A DNA stretch of 64,000 bases from an uncultured Eubacteriales bacterium (GTDB lineage Bacteria > Bacillota > Clostridia > Oscillospirales > Oscillospiraceae): assembly GCA_900554275.1 (NCBI GenBank), contig USGS01000002.1, positions 6,935 through 70,934 on the forward strand, read 5' to 3'. How positions within the stretch are numbered: position 1 is the stretch's first letter; each line of letters begins with the position of its first letter. Made by a program: the position numbers and the translations under genes. Positions 37,503 through 46,610 of this stretch are shown in pieces. The notes under the pieces are model-generated. The model saw only the letters and a list, made by a program, of their open reading frames with translations. It did not search any database and had not been told where the DNA came from.

Positions 37503-38189
37503 ATGTCCAAGGAAAAGGAGTACCACGAATTATACGACCGCTTGATGGCCGAGGTGGCGGCCCTGCACCAGAGCAACCGGCGGCGCATCCGCAGCGGGAT
37601 GCGTATGCTGGTGGTGGTGACGGTGGGATTGATGCTGCTCATGTTCCTGGCGGAGGGCAACAAGGTGTTCACCCTGATGCTGTGGATCGCGGCCATGTTC
37701 GGCGTGGCATCGTATCTCATCGCCGTGGAATACGCCGACTATGAGCTGCAGAAGAAGGTGGAACAGATCACCCAGATGGAACAGGAGAGCCTGGGGGCGC
37801 TGCTGGAGCTGCCGGAGCTGCCCAGCCTGCCCCATGTGGGCCGCCTGCCCGGTCTGCTGCGCCACGGCGGGGAGCAGGAGGGCCGCCGCGCCCCGCAGAC
37901 AGGAGAAGATGCTATGTCTGAGCCGGAGAAGGAGGCCGCCGCGCCGGCGGCGCAAGGGACATCTGCCCCGGAGGAAAAGGCGGAGTACACCGTGGAGGAG
38001 ATCCTGCGGGAGACGATCCCCGGCGGGGCGGCGCAGACACCGGCGTCCGCCCAGGTGCTGGAGCGGCTGCTGCAGGACCCGGATAAGCTGGCGGACGACC
38101 TGCTGCTGCTGACGAAGGCGCTGCAGAACCTGTCCGACGACCTGCGCCGGGGCTCGAAGGCCGACGGCAAGGGGGAGGTGGACGCATGA
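37503..38189 (+). CDS. Uncharacterised two-span membrane protein between Pip genes
   Basis: 228 residues. Two adjacent membrane helices (about 33-50 and 56-74), then a cytosolic segment with acidic, Pro/Ala-rich linker (135-165) and a leucine-rich C-terminal helix (about 185-220). I do not recognise a family. The start ATG follows GGGAGGTG, and its stop overlaps the second Pip gene (ATGA), so it is probably a structural partner of both large proteins. Confidence 0.6.
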   Translation: MSKEKEYHELYDRLMAEVAALHQSNRRRIRSGMRMLVVVTVGLMLLMFLAEGNKVFTLMLWIAAMFGVASYLIAVEYADYELQKKVEQITQMEQESLGALLELPELPSLPHVGRLPGLLRHGGEQEGRRAPQTGEDAMSEPEKEAAAPAAQGTSAPEEKAEYTVEEILRETIPGGAAQTPASAQVLERLLQDPDKLADDLLLLTKALQNLSDDLRRGSKADGKGEVDA

Positions 38190-40276
38190 AGAACGTATGG
38201 AATATCTTCCGGGCCGACTGGCATCGCATCACCGCCAGCGTGGTGGCGGTGGTGGTACTGCTGGGCCTGTGCTTAGTGCCCTGCCTGTACGCCTGGTTCA
38301 ACATCCTGTCCAACTGGGACCCCTACGGGGAGAGCTCCACCAGCCGGATCAAGGTGGCGGTGGCCAGCGAGGACGACGGCTGCGAGGTGCTGGGCCTGCA
38401 CGTGAACATAGGGGAGCTGGTATTGCAGGGGCTGGAGAGCAACAAGCAGATGGGCTGGGTGTTCGTGGACGGTGAGACGGCGGCGGTGGACGGCGTGGAG
38501 GCCGGCGATTATTACGCCGCGCTGGTGATCCCCCGCGAGTTCACCGGGGATTTTGTCAGCATTTTGTCCGGCGAGCTGCGCCATCCGCAGATACAGTATT
38601 ACGAAAACGAGAAGAAAAACGCCATCGCGCCCAAGATCACCAGCAAGGCCAAGACCGCCGTGCAGGAGCAGATCAACACCACCATCATCGGCAAGGTGGC
38701 GGACGCGCTGACCACCGCCGGGTCTGTGTTCAAGGCCATGGGCTGGGACGGGCAGGACATCGCGGACAACCTGCTGGGCAGGCTGGATGAGGCGCAGCGC
38801 CAAATGACCCAGCTCGGCGCGGTGCTGGTGTCGCTGAGGGATGTGATGGACGGGGCGGAGTCGCTGCTGGATGCGTCCGCCATCACCATCCGCGACGCGC
38901 AGGGCGCTGTGGACAGCGCCAACGCTGCCGCAGGCAGCACGGTGCAGCTGATCGGCGGCGGACTGGACGCGGCGGACACCGCCAACAGCGACCTGCTGGC
39001 GGTGCTGAACAACACCTACACGGTGCTGGAGGACGTGGACGCGCTGCTGCGGATACCGGACACCGAGACGCTGGACCAGCAGCTGCAATCCCAGATACAC
39101 CGGCAGCTGCAGGCGGTCATCAGGGCGCTGGAGGCGCAGGCGGCCATCGTCACCGATCCGGAGCTGCAGGCACAGCTTCAGGCCGCTATCGTGAACCTGC
39201 GGGCGCTGGACGAGGCGGTGGACGGCATGAGCGTTTCCGCTGCGAGAGACTCGGTGCTGGATTTGCTGGCCCAGGTGCAGGAGAACCTGCGCATGGCGGC
39301 GCTCAGGACGAATCAGGAGGTGAATGACTACCTCCACAGCGCCGGGACGGAGGCACAGGCATCGCTGCGGGCCTTGCAGCAGCTGCTGTCCGCCGCGGCC
39401 AGCGGCCTGAACGGCGTGGACTCGTCCCTGTATACCTATGCGGACGCCGTGGCGGCCACCCAGCCTACGCTGGACGCGGGCATCGCGCTGGCCGACACCG
39501 TGTCCGGCTATCTGGCGGACATGGAGGAGGACCTGCGGCGCGTCACCGACAGCGGCGCGTTCCAGCGGTTCTGCGAGCTGATGGAGTCGGACTCCGGCCA
39601 CATGGCGGACTATCTCAGCTCGCCGGTGCAGCTGAACACGGAGATCGTCTATGAGATCAAGGACTACGGCTCGGCCATGGCGCCGTACTACGTGATGCTG
39701 GCGCTGTTCGTGGGCAGTCTGCTCACCGCGGTGATGATCAGGGTGCCGGTGACCCAGCCGGAGTTCGTGGGCTGTCCGGCCATCCAGCGGTATTTCGGGC
39801 GGTTTGCCATCTTCTTCCTGATGGCCATGGGCCAGGCGCTGGTCACGGCGTTCGGGTGTCTGCACTTCGTGGGGATGACGGTGGCGGAGCCGGCGCTGTT
39901 CGTGCTGGCCTGCTGCGTGTGCTCGCTGAACTTCGCCGCCATGAACTATGCGCTGGTCTACTCCCTGGACAACATCGGTATGGCACTCTCGGTCGTTATC
40001 ATGGTGCTGCAGGTGGCCGGGTCGGGCGGGTCGTATCCCGTTCACGTGCTGCCGCAGCTGTTTCAGAAGCTGTATCCTGTTATGCCGTTCCACTACGGCA
40101 TGGATATGCTGCGGGAGACCATCGGCGGGATGTATGGGCAGACGTATCTGCGGTGCGCGCTGGTCCTGCTGGGGATGTGCGTGGTGTTCACCGTGTTCGG
40201 GCTGGTGGTCTATTACCCGGCGCGGAGGCTGAATGCGGCCATCGCCGCGGGGAAGAAAAAGTCCGGCGTTATGTAA
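38186..40276 (+). CDS. YhgE/Pip-family membrane protein 2
   Basis: 696 residues with the same plan as the first Pip protein: N-terminal helix, then CLYAWFNILSNWDPYGESS; a long helical extracellular part; and the C-terminal block of membrane helices beginning near residue 505. The extracellular portions of the two proteins have diverged strongly while the ends are similar, suggesting an old duplication and possibly a hetero-oligomer. The C-terminus ends in basic residues. Followed by a strong terminator. Confidence 0.82.
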   Translation: MKNVWNIFRADWHRITASVVAVVVLLGLCLVPCLYAWFNILSNWDPYGESSTSRIKVAVASEDDGCEVLGLHVNIGELVLQGLESNKQMGWVFVDGETAAVDGVEAGDYYAALVIPREFTGDFVSILSGELRHPQIQYYENEKKNAIAPKITSKAKTAVQEQINTTIIGKVADALTTAGSVFKAMGWDGQDIADNLLGRLDEAQRQMTQLGAVLVSLRDVMDGAESLLDASAITIRDAQGAVDSANAAAGSTVQLIGGGLDAADTANSDLLAVLNNTYTVLEDVDALLRIPDTETLDQQLQSQIHRQLQAVIRALEAQAAIVTDPELQAQLQAAIVNLRALDEAVDGMSVSAARDSVLDLLAQVQENLRMAALRTNQEVNDYLHSAGTEAQASLRALQQLLSAAASGLNGVDSSLYTYADAVAATQPTLDAGIALADTVSGYLADMEEDLRRVTDSGAFQRFCELMESDSGHMADYLSSPVQLNTEIVYEIKDYGSAMAPYYVMLALFVGSLLTAVMIRVPVTQPEFVGCPAIQRYFGRFAIFFLMAMGQALVTAFGCLHFVGMTVAEPALFVLACCVCSLNFAAMNYALVYSLDNIGMALSVVIMVLQVAGSGGSYPVHVLPQLFQKLYPVMPFHYGMDMLRETIGGMYGQTYLRCALVLLGMCVVFTVFGLVVYYPARRLNAAIAAGKKKSGVM

Positions 40277-40284
40277 ACAGAACA

Positions 40285-40324
40285 GACAGCAAAAAGGACG
40301 CCGGAAGGCGTCCTTTTTGCTGTC
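40285..40324. terminator. Terminator of the Pip operon
   Basis: Perfect 18-bp stem: GACAGCAAAAAGGACGCC and its complement around GGAA, with an A/T tract inside the stem rather than after it. Confidence 0.8.
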
Positions 40325-40430
40325 TTCAGGGGGAAGGGCGGGGCTTTTGCCGTTTGGTGCAAAAAAGAGGAGGCGTTTTTGTATAAGACGGAGAAAATTT
40401 TGCAGAGTGAGGATAAATTCGTTTTTCCGG

Positions 40431-40459
40431 TTGCGTGGGATGGGGTTCTATGATACAGT
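40431..40459 (+). promoter_or_regulatory. Promoter of the hydrogenase operon
   Basis: TTGCGT, 17 bases, TACAGT. It lies just upstream of the Rex-like site. Confidence 0.5.
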
Positions 40460-40468
40460 ACTGATGGT

Positions 40469-40486
40469 ATGTTATCAAATTAACAA
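40469..40486. promoter_or_regulatory. Rex-like redox operator
   Basis: ATGTTATCAAATTAACAA matches 12 of 14 fixed positions of the clostridial Rex operator TTGTTAAnnnnTTAACAA. The right half is perfect. It sits nine bases after the -10 box, so an NADH-sensing Rex would repress the NADH-linked hydrogenase. Confidence 0.6.
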
Positions 40487-40530
40487 AATAACGAAAAAGA
40501 AATAATTTGAGGCATTTAGGAGGAAATAGT

Positions 40531-41010
40531 ATGAAACCAGAGCGGGAGAGAACGGAAGCGATCGTCCGCGCCCACGGCTGCGACAGCGCCAGGCTCATCG
40601 CCATTTTGCAGGAGATCCAGGCGGCGGAGAATTACCTGAGCCAGGAGAACATGACGCTGGTGGCGGATATGCTGGGCATCAGCGTGGCGCGGGTATACAG
40701 CGTGGCCACATTTTACGAGAATTTCTCCCTTGAACCCAAGGGAAGGCATATCATAAAGGTCTGTGACGGCACGGCCTGTCATGTCCGCAAGTCCGGCCCG
40801 ATCTACGACGCCATCCGGGAGTATCTGGGGCTGGAGGGCAAGAGAAAGACGTCCGACGATGCCATGTTCACGCTGGAGACGGTGGCCTGTCTTGGTGCGT
40901 GCGGGCTTGCCCCCACCATGACCATCGACGGCGATGTGTTCGCCAAGATGACGCCGGAAACCGCCATTGAGGCGCTGGAGAGCATCCGCAGAGAGGAGGA
41001 GGCAAAGTGA
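40531..41010 (+). CDS. Hydrogenase NuoE-like subunit (HydC/HndA)
   Basis: 159 residues. Thioredoxin-like 2Fe-2S protein with cluster cysteines C78, C83, C120 and C124, the NuoE pattern. It carries electrons within the trimeric bifurcating [FeFe] hydrogenase. Helical N-terminal part (1-65) is also typical. ATG at 40531 follows TAGGAGGAAATAG. Overlaps the next gene by four bases. Confidence 0.9.
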   Translation: MKPERERTEAIVRAHGCDSARLIAILQEIQAAENYLSQENMTLVADMLGISVARVYSVATFYENFSLEPKGRHIIKVCDGTACHVRKSGPIYDAIREYLGLEGKRKTSDDAMFTLETVACLGACGLAPTMTIDGDVFAKMTPETAIEALESIRREEEAK

Positions 41011-42896
41011 GTGTTCTGACGAGAGAGGGCTTCCACGCGCTCACCGCACAGGCGAAGCGGGACTTGCAGCGCAGCACCGATTCCGTGAACGTAATGGTCT
41101 GCGCCGGTACGGGCTGCATCGCCGGGGGCGCGATGAAGGTCTATGAATACCTGAAGAGCGCCTGCGAGCGGCGGGGCATCCCCGTGGCCGTCTCATTGAG
41201 GCAGGAGGCCGGGGCTAAGGGCATCCACCTGAAAAAGAGCGGCTGCCACGGCTTCTGCGAGATCGGCCCGCTGGTGAATATCGAGCCGCTGGACGTGCTC
41301 TATGCCCATGTCCACACGGAGGACTGCGATGAGATCATCGACAAGACCATCCTCGGCGGCGAGGTCATCGAGCGCCTGCTCTACGAGCAGAACGGCGTGC
41401 GCTATCAGCACCGCGACGATATTCCCTTCTATAAGAACCAACAGCGGCTGATCCTGAAGAACTCCGGGAAGACCGACGCCGAGGATCTGGAGGAATATCT
41501 GGCGCTGGGCGGCTATCAGGCGCTGGAGAAGGCGCTGTTTGAGATGACCGACACGCAGATCTGCGCGGAGATCACGGACTCCGGCCTCCGCGGACGAGGC
41601 GGCGGAGGCTTCCCTGCCGGGCGCAAGTGGGAGAGCGTGCGGCGCAATGTGTCCGATGTGAAGTACATCGTGTGCAACGGCGACGAGGGCGACCCCGGCG
41701 CTTTCATGGATCAGGGCGTTATGGAGGGCAACCCCCACAGCGTGATCGAGGGCATGATGATCGCCGGTGCGGCTACCGGCGGTACGGAGGGGTATATCTA
41801 CGTCCGCGCCGAGTATCCTCTGGCGGTGAAACGCCTGCAGACCGCCATCGACAAGGCCGCGGAGGCGGGCCTTCTGGGCGATAATATCATGGGCACGGAC
41901 TTCTGCTTCCATATCCACATCAACCGGGGCGCGGGCGCGTTCGTCTGCGGCGAGGGCAGCGCCCTGACCGCGTCCATCGAGGGCAAGCGCGGTATGCCCC
42001 GCGTCAAGCCGCCCCGCACTGTCGATCAGGGACTTTGGGGCAAGCCCACGGTGCTGAACAATGTGGAGACGTTTTCCAACGTACCCGGTATCATAATGAA
42101 CGGCGCGGCGTGGTATCGCACCATCGGCACGGAGGGCAGCGCCGGTACGAAGACCTTCGCCCTGACCGGCAACGTGGTGAACACGGGACTGGTGGAGGTG
42201 CCAATGGGTACAACGCTGCGGAAGGTCATCTTCGACATCGGCGGCGGCATCCCGGACGGCAAGAGGTTCAAGGCCGTGCAGATCGGCGGCCCGTCCGGCG
42301 GCTGTCTCACCGAGGAGCATTTAGATATGCCGATGGACTTCGACTCTCTCAAGAAGGCCGGGGCAATCATCGGCTCGGGCGGATTGGTGGTCATGGACGA
42401 GGACACCTGCATGGTGGATGTGGCGCGGTTTTTCATGCATTTTACGCAGAAGGAGAGCTGCGGCAAGTGTACTCCCTGCCGGGAGGGTACGAAGCGTATG
42501 CTGGAGATACTGGAGCGCATCGTGGAGAACGAGGGCTCTATGGAGGATCTGGATATGCTGGAATCGCTGAGTGACACCATCACGGACACGGCGCTGTGCG
42601 GCCTGGGGCAGACGGCCTGCAAGCCGGTGATGTCCACGCTGAAAAATTTCCGTCAGGACTATCTGAACCACGTGGTGGACCACCACTGTCCCATCTGCAA
42701 CGGGCGTAAGCGCCGACTGGAGATCAAGAGCGAGCTGTGCAAGGGCTGCGGCAAGTGCGCCCGGAACTGTCCGATGGAGGCCATCTCCGGACAGCCCCGT
42801 ATGCCCTACGTCATCGACAACGAGAAGTGCATCCACTGCGGCGCCTGCTGGGGCGCCTGCCCGTTCGGCGCTATCGACGCCATAGAGGAGGAGTGA
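41007..42896 (+). CDS. Hydrogenase NADH-binding NuoF-like subunit (HydB/HndC)
   Basis: 629 residues. N-terminal 2Fe-2S domain with C32, C37, C80 and C84; NADH/FMN-binding segment RGRGGGGFPAGRKW near 195-208 followed by CNGDEGDPGAF; 4Fe-4S cysteines in ESCGKCTPCREGT near 485; and a C-terminal ferredoxin domain with two CxxCxxC motifs (about 585-625). It exchanges electrons with NAD(H), flavin and ferredoxin. The start is a GTG overlapping the previous stop (GTGA), preceded by GAGGAGG. Confidence 0.92.
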   Translation: MSVLTREGFHALTAQAKRDLQRSTDSVNVMVCAGTGCIAGGAMKVYEYLKSACERRGIPVAVSLRQEAGAKGIHLKKSGCHGFCEIGPLVNIEPLDVLYAHVHTEDCDEIIDKTILGGEVIERLLYEQNGVRYQHRDDIPFYKNQQRLILKNSGKTDAEDLEEYLALGGYQALEKALFEMTDTQICAEITDSGLRGRGGGGFPAGRKWESVRRNVSDVKYIVCNGDEGDPGAFMDQGVMEGNPHSVIEGMMIAGAATGGTEGYIYVRAEYPLAVKRLQTAIDKAAEAGLLGDNIMGTDFCFHIHINRGAGAFVCGEGSALTASIEGKRGMPRVKPPRTVDQGLWGKPTVLNNVETFSNVPGIIMNGAAWYRTIGTEGSAGTKTFALTGNVVNTGLVEVPMGTTLRKVIFDIGGGIPDGKRFKAVQIGGPSGGCLTEEHLDMPMDFDSLKKAGAIIGSGGLVVMDEDTCMVDVARFFMHFTQKESCGKCTPCREGTKRMLEILERIVENEGSMEDLDMLESLSDTITDTALCGLGQTACKPVMSTLKNFRQDYLNHVVDHHCPICNGRKRRLEIKSELCKGCGKCARNCPMEAISGQPRMPYVIDNEKCIHCGACWGACPFGAIDAIEEE

Positions 42897-42899
42897 GCC

Positions 42900-44597
42900 A
42901 TGGCCAAGGGAATTATGATCATCGACGGCCAGCGCGTGCCGTTTGACGGGGAGAAGAACGTACTGGCCGTTATCCGCAAGGCGGGCATCGACATCCCCAC
43001 GTTTTGCTACTACTCTGAGCTGAGCACCTACGGCGCGTGCCGGATGTGCATGGTGGAGGATGTGAAGACCGGCAAGCTGGACGCCTCCTGCTCCATGGAG
43101 CCCCGGGACGGCATGGAGATCCGCACCAACACCGCCAAGCTGCTGAAGCACCGGCGGATGATCCTGGAGCTGCTGTTAGCGTCCCACGACTGCTCCTGCA
43201 CCACCTGCGCCAAGAGCGGCAACTGCCGGTTGCAGGAGCTGGCACAGCGGTTCGGCGTGCGGCATATCCGCTTCAGCGACACACGGCCACACCGGGAGAA
43301 GGACTACACCAGCGCCGCCATCTTCCGCGACCCCAACAAGTGCATCCTGTGCGGCGACTGCGTCCGGGCGTGCGAGGAGCTGCAGGGACAGGGCATACTG
43401 AACTTTGCCTTCCGGGGCAGTGAATTGCAGGTGATGCCCGCCTTTGACCGCAAGCTGGAGGCCACCAAGTGCGTGGGCTGCGGCCAGTGCGCCGCCGTGT
43501 GTACCACCGGCGCGATCACTGTGAACGATCAGATCGGTACGGCCTGGCGGGCCATCCACGACCCGAAAAAGCGGGTGGTGGTGCAGATCGCACCGGCGGT
43601 GCGTGTGGCCATCGGCGAGGCCTTCGGCCTGCCCGCCGGAACGAACGCCATCGACCAGCTGACCACGGCGCTGAAGCTGATGGGCGTGGACGAGGTGTAC
43701 GACACCAATTTCGGCGCGGATATGACCACCATCTCCGAGGCGGAGGAATTCCTGCAGCGGCTGAAGACCGGTGGGCCGTTCCCCATGTTCACCAGCTGCT
43801 GTCCCGCGTGGGTCAAGTATCTGGAGCTGAACGACCCCAAGTACCTGCACAACATCTCCACCTGCAAGTCCCCCATGGAGATGTTCGCCGCGGTGATCCG
43901 GGACAAGTACGCCGCCAAGGACGCGGCGGACGGACGCACCACCTATCAGATCGCCATCATGCCCTGCACCGCCAAGAAGATGGAGGCGGCGCGGCTTGAG
44001 TTCACCCACGACGGGCGGCCCGACGTGGATCTGGTGCTGACCACCCGGGAGCTGGTGGATATGATCCGCGAGGCGGGCATCCAGCTGCCGGAGCTGGAGC
44101 TGGAGTCCCCGGACCTGCCCTTCGGACTGGGCAGCGGCGCGGCGGTGATCTACGGCGTCACCGGCGGCGTGGCCGAGGCGGTGGTCCGCCACTGTCTGCC
44201 GGATAAAAGCAAGAACGCGCTCCGGGCCGTGCGGGTCACGGACCTGCGGGGCGACGGCGCGATCCGGGAGGTGACGCTGACGGTGGAGGGGCAGGAGCTG
44301 CGCATCGCCATCGTCAACGGACTGATCCACGCCAAGGAGCTGATCGCCGACATCGAGGCGGGGAAGCGCTCCTACCATCTGGTGGAGGTCATGACCTGCA
44401 AGGGCGGCTGTGTGGGCGGCGCGGGCCAGCCCTACGGGCTCAGCGGCGTGAAGAAGCAGCGGGGCGAGGGGCTGTATGCCGCCGACGCCTCCGCCATGTT
44501 CAAGCGGGCGGAGAAGAACCCCATCGTCACCGCCATGCTGAAGGAGTACGGCGAGGAGCGCTGTCACGAGCTGCTCCACGTACACTACGGAGCGTGA
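42900..44597 (+). CDS. [FeFe] hydrogenase catalytic subunit (HydA/HndD)
   Basis: 565 residues. N-terminal 2Fe-2S ferredoxin (C36, C47, C50, C64), His-Cys 4Fe-4S site (H96, C100, C103, C109), two 4Fe-4S clusters (C148-C158 and C191-C201), then the H-cluster domain: TSCCPAW (C300, C301), MPCTAKK (C356), and TCKGGCVGGAGQ (C500, C504). All cluster ligands are present. The third motif differs from the common MACPGGCxxGGGQ by Thr, Lys and Ala. With the two upstream genes it makes an electron-bifurcating or confurcating H2-evolving enzyme. Maturases HydEFG are not in the window. Confidence 0.95.
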   Translation: MAKGIMIIDGQRVPFDGEKNVLAVIRKAGIDIPTFCYYSELSTYGACRMCMVEDVKTGKLDASCSMEPRDGMEIRTNTAKLLKHRRMILELLLASHDCSCTTCAKSGNCRLQELAQRFGVRHIRFSDTRPHREKDYTSAAIFRDPNKCILCGDCVRACEELQGQGILNFAFRGSELQVMPAFDRKLEATKCVGCGQCAAVCTTGAITVNDQIGTAWRAIHDPKKRVVVQIAPAVRVAIGEAFGLPAGTNAIDQLTTALKLMGVDEVYDTNFGADMTTISEAEEFLQRLKTGGPFPMFTSCCPAWVKYLELNDPKYLHNISTCKSPMEMFAAVIRDKYAAKDAADGRTTYQIAIMPCTAKKMEAARLEFTHDGRPDVDLVLTTRELVDMIREAGIQLPELELESPDLPFGLGSGAAVIYGVTGGVAEAVVRHCLPDKSKNALRAVRVTDLRGDGAIREVTLTVEGQELRIAIVNGLIHAKELIADIEAGKRSYHLVEVMTCKGGCVGGAGQPYGLSGVKKQRGEGLYAADASAMFKRAEKNPIVTAMLKEYGEERCHELLHVHYGA

Positions 44598-44601
44598 GCG
44601 G

Positions 44602-44630
44602 TTGACCTTTTCCTCCCGGGATATTATAAT
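44602..44630 (+). promoter_or_regulatory. Promoter of the YitT-family gene
   Basis: TTGACC, 17 bases, TATAAT. Overlaps an in-frame ATG at 44629, so translation must start later. Confidence 0.75.
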
Positions 44631-44661
44631 GGATATATCAACCATCGGGAGGTACATTGCC

Positions 44662-45522
44662 ATGCGCTTTTCCGACACGCTGAAGCAATACGCACTCATC
44701 ACCGCCGGCTGTGCTCTGTACGCGCTGGGCTTTTGCTGGTGCTGCCAGCCGCAGCATATGTCTATCGGCGGCCTGACCGGCGTGGCCCAGGTGCTCAACG
44801 TATTTTTTCCGTCCCTGCCTGTGGGCACGGTGACGCTGGTGCTGAACGTCCCTGTTTTCGCGCTGGGACTGAAACTCCTGGGCAAAAAGGTGCTTATCAG
44901 CTCCCTGTACGCGATGGCCGTCAGCTCCCTGATGATCGACGGCATCAACGCCGTGTACCAGTTCCAGCCGCTGGAGCCGGTGCTGGCGGTGGTCTACGGC
45001 GGCGTGCTGTGCGGCGCGGCCATCGGGCTGATGCTGCGGCAGGGCGCGACCACCGGCGGTACGGAGCTGATCGCACGGCTGCTGAAGCTGAAATTCCAGC
45101 AGCTGCCCATCGGCAAGCTGTGTATGCTGGTGGATCTGGTGGTCATCATCACCTATTCGCTGACGTTCCGCCAGCTGACCCAGGTGCTGTACAGCATCGC
45201 CATGCTGTATATCCTTACGTTTCTCATGGATAAGGTGGTATATGGAGGCAAGGCCGCCAAGCTGTCCTTCATCATCAGCGCCCGCAGCGAGGACATCACC
45301 CGGGCGCTGCTGGAGATGGACATGGGCGTGACGCTGCTGTCCGGCACGGGGGCGTACAAGAACCTGCCCACCCAGGTGGTGATGTGCGCCTTCGGCCGGG
45401 GGTATATCATCCCGGTGAAAAAGCTGGTGCAGCGCATCGATCCGGACGCCTTCGTCATCGTGTGCGACACCCATGAGATCCTGGGGGAGGGGTTCGGCAC
45501 ATACGACCCCACCGGGCTGTGA
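44662..45522 (+). CDS. YitT-family membrane protein (DUF161/DUF2179)
   Basis: 286 residues: five membrane helices (to about 180) followed by a soluble DUF2179 domain at about 200-275. Landmarks are the GFCWCCQPQHMSIGGLTGVAQVLN start and the RQGATTGGTELIA motif near residue 137. Family function is unknown; some members have been linked to transport of small compounds. I chose the ATG at 44662 because GGGAGG is 9 bases upstream and because a promoter overlaps the earlier ATG. Confidence 0.82.
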   Translation: MRFSDTLKQYALITAGCALYALGFCWCCQPQHMSIGGLTGVAQVLNVFFPSLPVGTVTLVLNVPVFALGLKLLGKKVLISSLYAMAVSSLMIDGINAVYQFQPLEPVLAVVYGGVLCGAAIGLMLRQGATTGGTELIARLLKLKFQQLPIGKLCMLVDLVVIITYSLTFRQLTQVLYSIAMLYILTFLMDKVVYGGKAAKLSFIISARSEDITRALLEMDMGVTLLSGTGAYKNLPTQVVMCAFGRGYIIPVKKLVQRIDPDAFVIVCDTHEILGEGFGTYDPTGL

Positions 45523-45545
45523 CGGCGGGGGACACTTCAAGACAT

Positions 45546-45573
45546 AAAAAAGCACCCGTGAGGGTGCTTTTTT
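45546..45573. terminator. Bidirectional terminator between yitT and lplA
   Basis: AAAAAAGCACCC/GGGTGCTTTTTT, perfect 12-bp stem with GTGA loop, between convergent genes. Confidence 0.85.
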
Positions 45574-45612
45574 ATGCTGTTATCACACGATGGGAGTTTC
45601 TTTTATATGGGG

Positions 45613-46602
45613 CTATTCCACGATCAGCTCTGCCAACTGGGCCGGGGTTACGTTGTGGATGTAGGTTTCCAGGTCCACGGCCTCCAGCCGATGCAGAACG
45701 TCCTCCCGGCGGTAGGGGCAGCCCAGCAGCAGCTGGGAGAGCCGGGCGGTGTCGCCGCTGCCGAAGAAGTCGCCGAAGAACTGGATGTCCGCCAGCTTGC
45801 CCTGTGCCACGGAAAGGGATACCTCCACCTGGCCGCAGCCCTCGAAACGGCAGCGGCGGCGGTCGGTGTAGGCGGGGGAGCGGCCGTAGTTCCACTCCCA
45901 GGTGGCGTAGCGGGCGGCGCGGATGGCCTCGATCTGCGTCTCGTCCGCGGCGGTGAGGGTCAGGGCATGGAGCGGCTCGGCAGCGCTGAGGTATTCCAGC
46001 AGGCGCTGCCGGAACTGCGCCAGCGTTGTGCCCTCCGGCATATAGGGCCGCAGGTTGGTCACGCGGCTGGCCACGGACTTGATGCCCTTGGACTGGATCT
46101 TGTCGCGATCCACCTGGAGGGCCTGGGTCACCGTGGTCAGGTCGGAGTCGAACATGATGGTGCCGTGGTGCATGACACGGCCCTCGCGCACGTACTGGGA
46201 GTTGCCGGAGAACTTTTTGCCGTCCACAGTGATGTCGTTGCGGCCGGAGATCTCCGCCTGTACGCCGAAGGAGCGCAGCGTTTCCACGATGGGGACGCAG
46301 AACATATGGAGGTCGATGCCGTCCATCTTGTCGGCGTCGGTGATGAACGTGAAGTTCAGGTTGCCCAGGTCGTGATAGACCGCGCCGCCGCCGGAAAGGC
46401 GGCGCACCACGGTGATGTCATGGGCCCGGACGAAGTCACTGTTGATCTCCGCCACCGTGTTCTGATTTTTGCCGACAACGATGGTGTTGTGGTTCTGCCA
46501 GAGCATGAAGTAGCTCTTGCTGCGGTCCAGGCTGTCGAACACGTACTGCTCTAAAGCCAGATTCCAGCAGGGGTCGGTGCAGGGGGAGTTGATATATTCC
46601 AT
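45613..46602 (-). CDS. lplA: Lipoate-protein ligase
   Basis: 329 residues, two-domain LplA length. The WNLALEQYVFD helix, lipoyl-AMP binding loop VVRRLSGGGAVYHD (about residues 65-78), and VDGKKFSGNSQ with the catalytic lysine (near 130) are typical. LplA attaches lipoate to E2 lysines using ATP. It is the last gene of the strand that carries a lipoyl-dependent dehydrogenase complex upstream, so E2 (50079-51311) is its likely target. ATG at 46602 has TGAGGT ahead. Longer frames into the SGNH gene are not real. Confidence 0.88.
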   Translation of the reverse strand: MEYINSPCTDPCWNLALEQYVFDSLDRSKSYFMLWQNHNTIVVGKNQNTVAEINSDFVRAHDITVVRRLSGGGAVYHDLGNLNFTFITDADKMDGIDLHMFCVPIVETLRSFGVQAEISGRNDITVDGKKFSGNSQYVREGRVMHHGTIMFDSDLTTVTQALQVDRDKIQSKGIKSVASRVTNLRPYMPEGTTLAQFRQRLLEYLSAAEPLHALTLTAADETQIEAIRAARYATWEWNYGRSPAYTDRRRCRFEGCGQVEVSLSVAQGKLADIQFFGDFFGSGDTARLSQLLLGCPYRREDVLHRLEAVDLETYIHNVTPAQLAELIVE

Positions 46603-46610
46603 AGGATACC

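Noticed and set aside
44602..44661. Upstream starts for the YitT gene
   Set aside because: They overlap the -35 and -10 boxes of its promoter; the ATG at 44662 has a proper ribosome site.
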